A stretch of DNA of 64,000 nucleotides, taken from contig NZ_VBSN01000066.1 in NCBI RefSeq assembly GCF_006149045.1, forward strand, positions 124,001 to 188,000, read 5' to 3'. Each line of letters opens with the position of its first letter. The first letter of the stretch is position 1. Positions 1 to 8,386 of the stretch are shown here, in pieces. This stretch comes from Dyadobacter flavalbus. GTDB lineage: Bacteria; Bacteroidota; Bacteroidia; Cytophagales; Spirosomataceae. The notes below the pieces were generated by a model, which saw only the letters and a list, made by a program, of their open reading frames with translations, did not search any database and was not told the origin of the DNA. Both the position numbers and the translations under genes were made by a program.

Positions 1-2268
1 CTGATTTTCGATTTTTCCTGCATTCAGCAGTTTGGAAAGGTAACCGGTCGCATTGGAAATGTTGACGTCCAGAATCTGGTTGGAAGATACTTTCTTGTAA
101 TAAGTAATGTCCAGGCCGATTCGGTTCTGCCACAAACGGATATCCGTTCCGATCTCGTAAGAAGAAGTAATTTCCGGTTTAAGCTCGGCGTTCAGCAAGG
201 CGTTGTTTTCAGACAAGCTTGGCGTGCTTCCCCATGGATTTTCATATTTGTAAGTACTCGCAAGCCGGTAGGGATCGGTGTCGTTACCCACACGCGCCCA
301 GCCTGCCCTTAATTTTGCAAAGGACAAAACAGATGATTGAATGTCAAACATATCTGTAAAAACCGCACTTACAGCCGCAGAAGGGTAGAAGTAGGACCGG
401 TTGCTGCTCGGCAACGAACTCGACCAGTCGTTACGCGCAGTAAGGTCTACGAAAAGATAATTGCGGAAGCCAAGGTTGGCCGATGCATATAAGCTGTTAA
501 CCGTCTTCCGGATAAAGCTGTTTTCCGTAACCGGCCGCTGACGTGAATTTCCCATATTGAAAACCCTTGGAATCGCCAGTTCGGTAGCGCCCATGTAATT
601 GCGCTGCGCATAATTGGAGCGGTGATTTCCTCCGATGTTTGCCGTAATGTCAAACGCTCCGAACTTGTGCGTGGCATTCAGAAGAAAATCGGAGTTGGAC
701 TCGCGCACAAAAATCTGTTCTTCATTGTAGGCGTCAAACAAGGCCGAAGCGCCGATTCTGGCCTGGCGTGCAGCGGTTTTTGTCTTGCGACGGTCTTCAT
801 AAAAGTCCGTTCCGGAACGTGCAGTCAGCGAAAGCCAGTCGGTGAACTTGTAAGTCGCCGAGAAGTTTCCGTACAAACGGTCGCGTTCGTTGGCACGCGT
901 ACTTTCGTTCAGCAGATAATACGGATTTGTCCAGTAATTGTCATTCCAGTTATACTGATAAATGCTTCCCGGTTTCTGATAATTTTTAAGCTGCTCCATA
1001 TCCACCTGACGGCCAAACCAGATAAAGTACAAACCGAAGTTGTTGCGGTTATCGCTTCCGTCTTTTACATAATTTCCGGTCGCACGCACGCTCAGTTTTT
1101 TGGTCAGGTTCCAGCCTGCGTTCAGGGAAACGGTTCTGCGTTTGTAATCCGTATTGGGCAGAATTCCGGTCTGGTTAAGGTCTGTAAATGAAAGCCTGAA
1201 ATCCGCTTTGTCGCTTCCTCCGGTAATGGCAATGTTGTTGGTAAACGTTTTTCCCGTTTCAAAAAACTGGTTTACGTTATCCGGATGTGCAATCCACGGC
1301 GTAGGCGTTCTTTTGCCGTCAGCTCCGATCGGAGAATCAAATTGCGGAAGCAGCCTGCCGTCCAGCCTCGGGCCCCAGCTTTCGTCCACACCGTCGTTAA
1401 TGCCGCCGCCGGCCCCGTCTACATAAGAGAAAAGCCCTTTTGCGCCCTGACCGTATTCATTCTGCCATTCGGGCAACCGGAAAGGACTTTCAAATGCCGT
1501 ATTGGTATTAAAGGAAATACCGATTCCTTTGGAGCCTTTTCCGCTTTTTGTTGTAATCAGCACCACGCCGTTTGCTCCGCGTGAACCGTAAAGGGCTGCG
1601 GCGCTCGGTCCTTTCAGTACGCTGATGGATTCCACATCGTCCGGGTTGATGGAAGCAGCGGCATTTCCGTAATCCACGCCGGTTCCGGAGCCGAAGTTGC
1701 TGTTGTCCACCGGAACGCCGTCCACAACGAACAGGGGCTGGTTATTGCTTCCGATCGAACTTGCTCCGCGGATAATCATGCGTGAAGACGATCCCGGCGC
1801 ACCGTTGGAATTCGTAATCTGAACACCGGCGAGTCTACCGGAAAGAGAGTTGACCAGATTGGTTTCTCTGGCCTGCGTCAGCGTCTTTCCGCTTACTTCC
1901 TGAACGGCGTAACCCAATGCCTTTTTTTCGCGGGCGATACCAAGCGCAGTCACAACGATTTCACTGAATTGCGTGGCATCTTCTTCCAGCGTAATTTCCA
2001 GGAACGTTTTTGAGCCGACCGGAACTTCCAGCGACTTGTACCCGATAAAGGAAACGACGAGCGTGGCATTGGCAGGCGCGTTCAGAGTGAACTCACCGTT
2101 GGCATCCGTCGTGCTTCCCCGGCTGCTGCCTTTGATCAGAATGCTGGCCCCGGGCAGACTGCCGTCGTTGGACACCACTTTCCCTTTGATGTCTAGCCCC
2201 TGTCCGTATCCTGCTCCGGCGAGCAGCATCAGAACGGACAGAAAACTCAGCGTAAAGACTTTTTTCAT
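1..2268 (-). CDS. SusC/RagA family TonB-linked outer membrane protein (3'-truncated by window edge)
   Basis: Outer-membrane importer that would pair with a SusD lipoprotein, which should lie beyond the left edge. Of the protein, 756 residues are visible with no stop codon, so the last part of the beta-barrel is missing. The start MKKVFTLSFLSVLML is a signal peptide; a carboxypeptidase-regulatory-like domain follows at about residues 26-100 (ends in FIGYKSLEVPVG), then the TonB plug with VVTALGIAREKKALGYA, SSRMIIRGASS and LFVVDGVPVDN, then ALYGSRGANGVVLITTK and barrel sequence. There is no N-terminal STN domain, so FecR-type signalling is not expected. It resembles the SusC at 57585-60965 more than the one at 48802-52365. 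The substrate cannot be told from the sequence. Confidence 0.93.
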   Translation of the reverse strand, partial: MKKVFTLSFLSVLMLLAGAGYGQGLDIKGKVVSNDGSLPGASILIKGSSRGSTTDANGEFTLNAPANATLVVSFIGYKSLEVPVGSKTFLEITLEEDATQFSEIVVTALGIAREKKALGYAVQEVSGKTLTQARETNLVNSLSGRLAGVQITNSNGAPGSSSRMIIRGASSIGSNNQPLFVVDGVPVDNSNFGSGTGVDYGNAAASINPDDVESISVLKGPSAAALYGSRGANGVVLITTKSGKGSKGIGISFNTNTAFESPFRLPEWQNEYGQGAKGLFSYVDGAGGGINDGVDESWGPRLDGRLLPQFDSPIGADGKRTPTPWIAHPDNVNQFFETGKTFTNNIAITGGSDKADFRLSFTDLNQTGILPNTDYKRRTVSLNAGWNLTKKLSVRATGNYVKDGSDNRNNFGLYFIWFGRQVDMEQLKNYQKPGSIYQYNWNDNYWTNPYYLLNESTRANERDRLYGNFSATYKFTDWLSLTARSGTDFYEDRRKTKTAARQARIGASALFDAYNEEQIFVRESNSDFLLNATHKFGAFDITANIGGNHRSNYAQRNYMGATELAIPRVFNMGNSRQRPVTENSFIRKTVNSLYASANLGFRNYLFVDLTARNDWSSSLPSSNRSYFYPSAAVSAVFTDMFDIQSSVLSFAKLRAGWARVGNDTDPYRLASTYKYENPWGSTPSLSENNALLNAELKPEITSSYEIGTDIRLWQNRIGLDITYYKKVSSNQILDVNISNATGYLSKLLNAGKIENQ

Positions 2269-2375
2269 AGTTCAGTATTTAAGAGTGAAAATAGTTAGGT
2301 AATTGATCCGTTAAAAGAATCATATTTTACGATTATCCAAATTCAAATAATATTATGTTAGATAAAAGCATTTTG

Positions 2376-2400
2376 GTAAAATATTAGTTGTAAAATATTA
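2376..2400. repeat. 11-bp direct repeat upstream of the susC-like gene
   Basis: GTAAAATATTA occurs twice (2376-2386 and 2390-2400) with centre-to-centre spacing of 14 bp, about 110 bp upstream of the susC-like start. The spacing and position would fit a regulator binding site, but the region is so AT-rich that chance is possible. Confidence 0.3.
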
Positions 2401-2546
2401 CATTATTCAAAATATAATATTTATAAACGATATGTTTATATTTGAAAAGGATGTTTGAACAAAAGCCCTGTTTTTTATCGTCATTGACCGGCATTATTTC
2501 CCGTCAGACAGAAAAAAGGTTGTCAAACACGCTTTTAAACTGATCA

Positions 2547-2579
2547 TTGGAGTACGGGGCGTTTGAATTGCTATATTTG
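2547..2579 (+). promoter_or_regulatory. Predicted Bacteroidota-type promoter of thrA
   Basis: TATATTTG at 2572-2579 matches the TAnnTTTG -7 box exactly. A TTG at 2547-2549 lies 22 bp upstream as a plausible -33 element. The distance to the thrA start codon at 2643 gives a leader of roughly 60 nt. Confidence 0.55.
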
Positions 2580-2642
2580 CATCCGGTTCTAAAACAAATG
2601 GCTGTGAGCCGTTTATTATTCTGAGTATTCCATATAGCTTAA

Positions 2643-5099
2643 ATGAAGGTTCTTAAATTTGGCGGCACTTCTGTCGGTTCGGTTGACAGTATCAAAACAG
2701 TAATCAGTATACTCGAAAAAAATCTGGAAAAAGGAGAGCGGATTGCCGTTGTATTTTCTGCAATGGGCGGCGTTACAAACCGTCTGATCGAAATAGGCAA
2801 AATGGCCGCTTCCGGAAATACGGAGTATACGGAATTCCTGAAAGTGGTGGAAGAAAGGCACTTTGCCGTTGTGCGCGGACTCATTCCCGTAAAAAGTCAG
2901 AGCAGTACTTTCGCCGGCGTAAGAGGCTTGTTCAACGAGCTGGAAGATATTCTGCGCGGCGTTTCCTGGATTCGCGAACTTTCGGAAAGAACGCTGGACC
3001 TGATCATGAGCTTTGGTGAACGCCTGTCAACGCTTGTCATCACCGAAATCCTGAAAAGCAAAGGCATAGCCGCCGAATTCTGCGATGCCCGCCAGATCAT
3101 TCATACCAACGCAACGTACGGTATGGGCGACGTGAACTTTGAAATAACCAATCGCCAGATTCTTGAATATTTTGCAAAAACGTCCGCTTTACAGTGCGTT
3201 ACAGGATTCATTGCATCTACGGCGGAAGGCATAACCACAACGCTGGGCCGGGGCGGTTCCGATTATACGGCATCCATTCTGGCCGCGGCACTGGATGCAG
3301 ACGTTATTGAAATATGGACGGATGTGGACGGCATGATGACGGCCGATCCGCGCAAGGTGGCCAATGCCTTCACGATTCCTTCCATTTCTTACGCGGAAGC
3401 CATGGAGCTTTCGCATTTCGGTGCAAAAGTGATTTATCCGCCGAGTCTGCAGCCAGCCTTTGCCAAGAACATCACGCTGAAAGTTCTGAACACATTCAAT
3501 GTTGATTTTGAAGGAACTTACGTGCAGAAATCGGCAAACGGCAAGGATTATGCAATTACGGGTATTTCTTCCATTGATGAAATTGCGCTTGTGAATATTC
3601 AGGGTAGCGGAATGATCGGTGTTGCGGGTATTTCGGGAAGGCTGTTTACGGCACTTTCCAGTAATGCGATCAGCGTCATCCTGATTTCGCAGGCTTCCTC
3701 GGAGCATTCCATCTGTTTTTCCATTGATCCCAAAAACGCGCAGCGTGCAAGTGATATTCTTGAAAAGGAATTTGCAACCGAAATCAACCTGGGTTACATC
3801 GACAGCATTTCCATTGAAAAAAATCTTTCCATCATCGCCATTGTCGGAGAAGGAATGAAGAAAAGCTCCGGCGTTTCCGGAAAGCTGTTTTCCGTCCTGG
3901 GTAAAAACGGGATCAATGTGGTGGCAACCGCGCAGGGCTCTTCCGAGCTGAATATTTCCGTTGTGATTGCCAAAAGCGACTTGTCCAAAGCACTGAATGC
4001 CATTCACGGCGTATTTTTCCAGTCAGAAACGCGTTCGCTGAACCTTTTTATCGTCGGAGTAGGATTGATCGGCGGCACTTTGCTGGAACAGATCCGGAAC
4101 CAGACTACTTATCTTCGGGAAGAGAAATTGCTCAATCTGAACATTGCCGGACTTTCCAATACCAAAAAAATGCTGCTTGCGCCGGACGGCATCAAGCCGG
4201 AAAACTGGCGTGACCGCGTGATGGACGAAGGCGTGAAAACAAGTCTGCCCGCGTTCGTGCAGCGCATGATCGAGCTCAATTTGCCGAACAGCGTTTTTGT
4301 GGATTGTACTTCGGATAAGGATATTGTTCAATATTACCATATGCTGCTGGACGCCAGTATTTCGGTTGTGACACCCAATAAAGTAGCCAATTCCGGAACC
4401 TATTCGGAGTATCTTTCTTTGCAGCGGACTGCGCTTCAGCGAGGCGTAAAATTTCTGTATGAAACCAATGTAGGCGCCGGTTTGCCGATCATCAATACGA
4501 TTCAGGGATTGATGGCCAGCGGCGACAAGTTCCTGAAAATTGAAGCGATCCTTTCCGGGACGTTATCCTATATATTTAACAACTTCGGACCGGGCGTTCG
4601 CTTTGCGGATGTTGTGAAAGAAGCCAAGGCAAAAGGATTTACGGAGCCCGATCCGCGAGACGATCTGAGCGGGGCGGATGTAGGCCGCAAAATACTGATC
4701 CTTGCAAGGGAAGTAGGTGTTCCGCTGGAATCGGAAGAAGTGAAAATCTCACAGATTCTGCCCGGAAACTGCCTGAACGCCCCGACTGTGGATGCATTTT
4801 TCAGGGAACTGGAAATATCAGATTCCTACTTTGCCGATATTCAGTCCAAAGCGGAGGCAAAAGGGGAAAAGCTGAGGTATATCGCAACGCTTGAAAACGG
4901 CAAGGCTACCATTGAGCTGAAAACAGTAGATTCCGGCCATCCGTTTTACACCTTGTCCGGAAGCGACAACATCGTTTCTTTTACAACAGAACGTTACAAG
5001 GACCGTCCGCTCGTAATCAAAGGGCCGGGCGCCGGTGCAGAAGTAACGGCTTCGGGCGTATTTGCAGATATCATGAGTATCAGTAGCTATTTGGGCTAG
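2643..5099 (+). CDS. thrA: Bifunctional aspartate kinase / homoserine dehydrogenase
   Basis: It catalyses the first and third steps of the aspartate pathway to threonine, methionine and isoleucine: phosphorylation of aspartate and reduction of aspartate semialdehyde to homoserine. The 818 residues match the usual fused enzyme. The kinase domain opens with KFGGTSVG (residues 4-11) and carries GRGGSDYTASILAAAL near residue 202 and WTDVDG after it. Two ACT-type regulatory regions fill roughly 290-450. The dehydrogenase starts at the nucleotide-binding loop FIVGVGLIGG (about residue 469), followed by VTPNKVAN, GTLSYIFNNF and the catalytic-lysine region GADVGRKILILAR. The ACT regions suggest feedback control by threonine, as in relatives. 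It is followed at 40 bp by a toxin-antitoxin pair rather than directly by thrB. Confidence 0.97.
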   Translation: MKVLKFGGTSVGSVDSIKTVISILEKNLEKGERIAVVFSAMGGVTNRLIEIGKMAASGNTEYTEFLKVVEERHFAVVRGLIPVKSQSSTFAGVRGLFNELEDILRGVSWIRELSERTLDLIMSFGERLSTLVITEILKSKGIAAEFCDARQIIHTNATYGMGDVNFEITNRQILEYFAKTSALQCVTGFIASTAEGITTTLGRGGSDYTASILAAALDADVIEIWTDVDGMMTADPRKVANAFTIPSISYAEAMELSHFGAKVIYPPSLQPAFAKNITLKVLNTFNVDFEGTYVQKSANGKDYAITGISSIDEIALVNIQGSGMIGVAGISGRLFTALSSNAISVILISQASSEHSICFSIDPKNAQRASDILEKEFATEINLGYIDSISIEKNLSIIAIVGEGMKKSSGVSGKLFSVLGKNGINVVATAQGSSELNISVVIAKSDLSKALNAIHGVFFQSETRSLNLFIVGVGLIGGTLLEQIRNQTTYLREEKLLNLNIAGLSNTKKMLLAPDGIKPENWRDRVMDEGVKTSLPAFVQRMIELNLPNSVFVDCTSDKDIVQYYHMLLDASISVVTPNKVANSGTYSEYLSLQRTALQRGVKFLYETNVGAGLPIINTIQGLMASGDKFLKIEAILSGTLSYIFNNFGPGVRFADVVKEAKAKGFTEPDPRDDLSGADVGRKILILAREVGVPLESEEVKISQILPGNCLNAPTVDAFFRELEISDSYFADIQSKAEAKGEKLRYIATLENGKATIELKTVDSGHPFYTLSGSDNIVSFTTERYKDRPLVIKGPGAGAEVTASGVFADIMSISSYLG

Positions 5100-5115
5100 A
5101 AGGTTTTAAATTGTG

Positions 5116-5125
5116 TTGTTAACAA
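5116..5125. promoter_or_regulatory. Palindrome upstream of the MNT-HEPN pair
   Basis: TTGTTAACAA is a perfect 10-bp palindrome 13 bp before the nucleotidyltransferase start. Its position suits an autoregulatory operator of the toxin-antitoxin pair, but the site is short. Confidence 0.25.
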
Positions 5126-5138
5126 AGCAATTGATGCA

Positions 5139-5477
5139 ATGAGCAACAAAAAAGTACCGGAATCGGTCAGAGAACTTACAGAGGAATTTGTCAGCCGCAT
5201 GAGAGAGTTTTATGGCGAACGGCTTGACAAGATAATTCTGTTTGGCTCCTATGCGAGAGGCGAGGAGCATGAAGATTCTGATGTTGATTATCTTGTCGTT
5301 TTGAAAGATGAAGAAATTAGAACCTATCACGAAATTAGTTTGCTCTCACCAACTACTTTCGATATATCCCTTAAATACGCAATATCCGTTTCTGCTGTTC
5401 CTGTTTCCAAATTTAAATTTGATCAAGTTGGATCATCATTGGTCCAAAACGTAAGAAATGACGGCATTTTGCTATGA
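5139..5477 (+). CDS. MNT-type minimal nucleotidyltransferase (MntA-like antitoxin)
   Basis: This is a 112-residue minimal nucleotidyltransferase. The signature GSYARG (residues 36-41) is followed by SDVDYLVV, with Asp48 and Asp50, and a possible third catalytic Asp75 in TFDISLKY, so the active site looks intact. In known MntA-HepT pairs this partner modifies and neutralises the HEPN ribonuclease toxin. The stop overlaps the start of the HEPN gene by 4 bp (ATGA), the standard arrangement of such pairs. The stretch is markedly more AT-rich than thrA and thrB, which points to acquisition. I assign the antitoxin role from the family, not from any sequence proof. Confidence 0.88.
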   Translation: MSNKKVPESVRELTEEFVSRMREFYGERLDKIILFGSYARGEEHEDSDVDYLVVLKDEEIRTYHEISLLSPTTFDISLKYAISVSAVPVSKFKFDQVGSSLVQNVRNDGILL

Positions 5478-5866
5478 ACGATCACACACTTGAAGATATA
5501 GTTAATAAAGTAAAAATGTTTTTAAATGAAGCGCAGCATCTGATGACTTGTGAAGGGTATTATGGAGTCATGAGCCGCGCTTACTATGCAATGTTTCACA
5601 GTATGCAAGCTTTGCTTTATATAAGGAACATTGAAGCAAAATCACATAAAGGAGCACATAATGCCTTTCATAAAGAATTTATATCAACTCAGATAATAGC
5701 AAAGGAACACGGCCTGGCTTTAAAACGAAGCTTTGAAAAACGCCAGTTCAGCGATTATGATTACGATGAAGTTTCACAGGAAGATGCAAAGGAATCGCTT
5801 GACGATGCCGCTCGTTTTGTAGAAGCCGTTATACAGTATTTAAAGGAAAACAATCATTTACAGTGA
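5474..5866 (+). CDS. HEPN domain protein (probable ribonuclease toxin partner)
   Basis: A 130-residue all-alpha HEPN domain protein of the type paired with MNT nucleotidyltransferases. The catalytic pattern R-x(4-6)-H is present as RAYYAMFH (Arg35, His42), so RNase activity is possible. It lacks the Tyr two residues after the His that is AMPylated in the HepT subfamily, so the mode of neutralisation may differ. One line inside the gene (5641-5700) has 18 G/C of 60, against 38 of 60 in thrB at 5941-6000. The stop codon overlaps the GTG start of thrB (GTGA), so translation of thrB is probably coupled to this gene. Confidence 0.87.
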   Translation: MNDHTLEDIVNKVKMFLNEAQHLMTCEGYYGVMSRAYYAMFHSMQALLYIRNIEAKSHKGAHNAFHKEFISTQIIAKEHGLALKRSFEKRQFSDYDYDEVSQEDAKESLDDAARFVEAVIQYLKENNHLQ

Positions 5867-6801
5867 ATTCAGTTAAAGCTTTTGCTCCTGCAACGGTTGC
5901 CAATGTTGCCTGCGGATTTGATATATTCGGTTTTGCCATTGAAGAACCCGGCGACGTGGTGGAACTCCGCCGACGCGACGAACCCGGGATTGTCATTACG
6001 GATATTTTCGGGGATGAAGGCCGGCTGCCACGGAATGCAGAGAAAAATGCGGTGACTGTTGTCATGCTCCGAATGCTTGAACATCTGGGCATAAAGGATT
6101 TCGGATATGAAGTAGTGCTGCATAAAAACATGCCTCTGGGCAGCGGAATGGGTTCCAGTGCGGCCAGTGCGGTGGCCGGCGTTATGGCCATGAACGAGCT
6201 GCTCGGCAATCCGCTTACGCGTCAGGAGCTTTTGCCATTTGCCATGGAAGGCGAACGCATGGCATCCGGTTCCGCACATGCCGATAATGTAGGGCCGTCA
6301 TTACTGGGCGGATTTGTGGTGATCAGAAGCTACAACCCGCTGGATATTTTTACGATTCCGGTTCCGGATGATCTGTATTGCACGCTTGTACATCCTGATA
6401 TTGAAATCAATACAAAGGACGCGCGGTTTATCCTGCGCAATGAAGTTTCACTGAAAAACACGATTGCACAAATGGGCAATGTCGCCGGTCTCGTTGCCGG
6501 GCTCATGAAAGCGGACTATGAACTGATCGGCCGTTCCATGGTGGATGTAATCATTGAGCCGGTGCGGTCCATCCTGATTCCCGAATTTAATGCAGTAAAG
6601 CAGGCCGCCATTTCCAACGGTGCGCTTGGTTGCAGCATTTCAGGCTCCGGGCCGTCCATGTTTGCACTGAGCAGAGGAATGGAATCTGCGGTAAAAGCGG
6701 GAAATGCCATGCAGCAGCAGTTTTCAGAGGCCGGAATAGAATCCAGCGTGCATGTAAGCGCCATTAATAAAGGCGGCGCAGTTGTGCTGGAAAAAGAATG
6801 A
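5863..6801 (+). CDS. thrB: Homoserine kinase
   Basis: GHMP-family kinase that phosphorylates homoserine in threonine synthesis. The 312 residues are the usual length. The N-terminus FAPATVANVACGFD and the ATP loop PLGSGMGSSAAS (residues 91-102) are diagnostic, and the C-terminal GCSISGSGPSMFAL is the third GHMP motif. The start is a GTG at 5863 that overlaps the HEPN stop by 4 bp; no ATG lies nearby, and the first residues match the family N-terminus, so this start is likely right. Threonine synthase (thrC), which often follows, is absent here: the next gene is an Fe-S carrier 105 bp away. Confidence 0.96.
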   Translation: MNSVKAFAPATVANVACGFDIFGFAIEEPGDVVELRRRDEPGIVITDIFGDEGRLPRNAEKNAVTVVMLRMLEHLGIKDFGYEVVLHKNMPLGSGMGSSAASAVAGVMAMNELLGNPLTRQELLPFAMEGERMASGSAHADNVGPSLLGGFVVIRSYNPLDIFTIPVPDDLYCTLVHPDIEINTKDARFILRNEVSLKNTIAQMGNVAGLVAGLMKADYELIGRSMVDVIIEPVRSILIPEFNAVKQAAISNGALGCSISGSGPSMFALSRGMESAVKAGNAMQQQFSEAGIESSVHVSAINKGGAVVLEKE

Positions 6802-6906
6802 AGACGGTAAAAACCGCTTGATCGTTATTTGTTCATTTTTTTATCAAAATGAACTTTCTTGTTTCGTCAGTGCGTTATTTACATCAGTTATAAAAACAAA
6901 AATATT

Positions 6907-7233
6907 ATGGTTACTGTAAGCGATACCGCCAAAAACAAAATTGTTGAACTCCGGAATGCAGACGGTCATTCGGATGATTATCAGATCCGCGTAGGCGTTT
7001 TAGGAGGCGGCTGTTCCGGTCTGACCTATAATCTTGAATTTAATTCAACAACCAATCCGAACGATATGGTTTTTGAAGATAAAGGCGTAAAAATCATTGT
7101 TGACAAAAAAAGCATTCTTTACCTCGCAGGAACGACGCTGGACTTTTCAGACGGTCTGAACGGTAAAGGATTTCAGTTTATAAATCCGAATGCCACACGT
7201 ACCTGCGGTTGCGGCGAAAGCTTCGCGGTGTAA
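6907..7233 (+). CDS. A-type iron-sulfur cluster carrier (HesB/IscA family)
   Basis: A small (108 residue) Fe-S carrier that accepts clusters from the assembly machinery and passes them to apoproteins. The three ligand cysteines are present: Cys36 in GGGCSGLTY and Cys100/Cys102 in TRTCGCG near the C-terminus. An in-frame GTG or similar start exists further upstream, but MVTVSDTAKNKI matches the family N-terminus, so the start is set at 6907. It has its own terminator downstream and is probably transcribed separately from thrB. The sequence does not separate IscA, ErpA and SufA types. Confidence 0.93.
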   Translation: MVTVSDTAKNKIVELRNADGHSDDYQIRVGVLGGGCSGLTYNLEFNSTTNPNDMVFEDKGVKIIVDKKSILYLAGTTLDFSDGLNGKGFQFINPNATRTCGCGESFAV

Positions 7234-7260
7234 ACGGTTGTAAAATATTTTATTTTCAGA

Positions 7261-7294
7261 AACGTACTCCTAAAAACCGGGGTGCGTTTTTTTT
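7261..7294 (+). terminator. Intrinsic terminator after the Fe-S carrier gene
   Basis: A stem of 9-10 bp (7261-7270 with 7279-7288, two G-U pairs) with an 8-nt loop runs into a tract of eight T residues. Confidence 0.8.
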
Positions 7295-7411
7295 ATAATC
7301 TTCAAAGGTTTTAATTTGCCGCACCAATGGATTTTCCTGGGATAATACTTTCAGATTACTATAAACAAAATTAATTTACACACAGCGGCAACGCCGTTCA
7401 AAACTTGATCA

Positions 7412-8308
7412 ATGAAACCAACTCTTTTGATTCTGGCAGCCGGAATTGGCAGCCGTTACGGCGGTATCAAGCAACTTGACCAATTTGGCCCAAACGGGGA
7501 AACTATTATAGATTATTCATTATACGACGCAATCCGCAGCGGTTTTGGAAAAGTGGTCTTTATTGTACGGCAGGAAATCAAGGATAGCGCAGAAGCCATA
7601 TTTGCGCCGAAACTGCAAGGGAAAATCGAATATGATTTTGCCATTCAGGGCATACAGTCGTATGTGCCAGCCGACCTGGGGAAAGTGGAAAGGGTGAAGC
7701 CGTGGGGAACCGGCCATGCAACGCTATGCGCCTGGGAGCAGACAAAAACGCCTTTTGCAGTCATTAATGCGGATGATTTTTACGGACGTGAAGCATTTGC
7801 AACGATGTCGGATTTTCTTCAGAATGATACCAATGAAAACCAGCATGCCATGATCGGCTACGAGCTGAAACGTACACTTTCAGAAAATGGAACCGTTTCC
7901 AGAGGCATATGCGTGGAAAGAGCAGATCATAATCTGGAATCGGTTGTGGAACGGACAAAAATCTTTGAAGACGGCGGTAAAATTTACTTTGAAGAAGACG
8001 GTTCCCGTACCGAACTCGCTCCTGAAACGCCGGTCTCCATGAACTTCTGGGGATTTAAACCATCCATGTTCCCGATTACCAAAGATTTGTTTGAGACGTA
8101 CGCGAGAGAAAATATCAATACGCCGAAAGCAGAATTCTACATTCCTACGGTCATGACCCACATTATCAAAGGCGGTATGGGCGATTGTCGCGTATTCCGC
8201 AGTTCTTCGGACTGGTTTGGCGTTACATATCCGGAGGACAAGCCCGCTGTTCAGGCTGCTTTATCGGCATTGCACGACGAAGGTTTGTATCCTGAAAAGC
8301 TCTGGTGA
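7412..8308 (+). CDS. Sugar-phosphate nucleotidyltransferase family protein
   Basis: A 298-residue member of the nucleotidyl transferase superfamily that activates sugar phosphates with NTPs. The N-terminus LILAAGIGSRYGGIKQ is the nucleotide-binding signature (GxGxR), followed by a conserved GNGET-like turn (PNGETIIDYS) and INADDFYG, the metal-binding Asp region. Relatives in Bacteroidota are annotated only broadly, and no neighbouring gene indicates a specific sugar. It is a single gene bounded by terminators on both sides. Confidence 0.85.
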   Translation: MKPTLLILAAGIGSRYGGIKQLDQFGPNGETIIDYSLYDAIRSGFGKVVFIVRQEIKDSAEAIFAPKLQGKIEYDFAIQGIQSYVPADLGKVERVKPWGTGHATLCAWEQTKTPFAVINADDFYGREAFATMSDFLQNDTNENQHAMIGYELKRTLSENGTVSRGICVERADHNLESVVERTKIFEDGGKIYFEEDGSRTELAPETPVSMNFWGFKPSMFPITKDLFETYARENINTPKAEFYIPTVMTHIIKGGMGDCRVFRSSSDWFGVTYPEDKPAVQAALSALHDEGLYPEKLW

Positions 8309-8332
8309 AAAAAATAAGTGAGAATAAATGAT

Positions 8333-8370
8333 AAAGGTACTTGGAGGATGGCTTCAAGTACCTTTATTTT
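8333..8370. terminator. Bidirectional intrinsic terminator
   Basis: A perfect 11-bp inverted repeat (AAAGGTACTTG at 8333-8343, CAAGTACCTTT at 8355-8365) has an 11-nt loop and a following ATTTTTAT. It lies between convergent genes, so it can serve both the nucleotidyltransferase and the FG-GAP gene. Confidence 0.8.
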
Positions 8371-8386
8371 TATAAGCGAGATTTTT

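Larger units (their letters stand above)
2269..2642. other. AT-rich divergent intergenic region between the susC-like gene and thrA
   Basis: This gap of 374 bp carries the promoters of two divergent genes. The thrA side has a recognisable promoter, listed separately. On the susC side I see no clear TAnnTTTG box on the minus strand, but there is an 11-bp direct repeat GTAAAATATTA at 2376-2386 and 2390-2400. No ORF or RNA gene was recognised. Confidence 0.6.

Noticed and set aside
3189..4007. Minus-strand open frame of 272 codons inside thrA
   Set aside because: It overlaps conserved aspartokinase and ACT sequence on the other strand and has no recognisable domain.
7234..7411. Possible riboswitch between the Fe-S carrier and nucleotidyltransferase genes
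   Set aside because: The only structure is a terminator hairpin that belongs to the upstream gene; no conserved aptamer pattern was seen.
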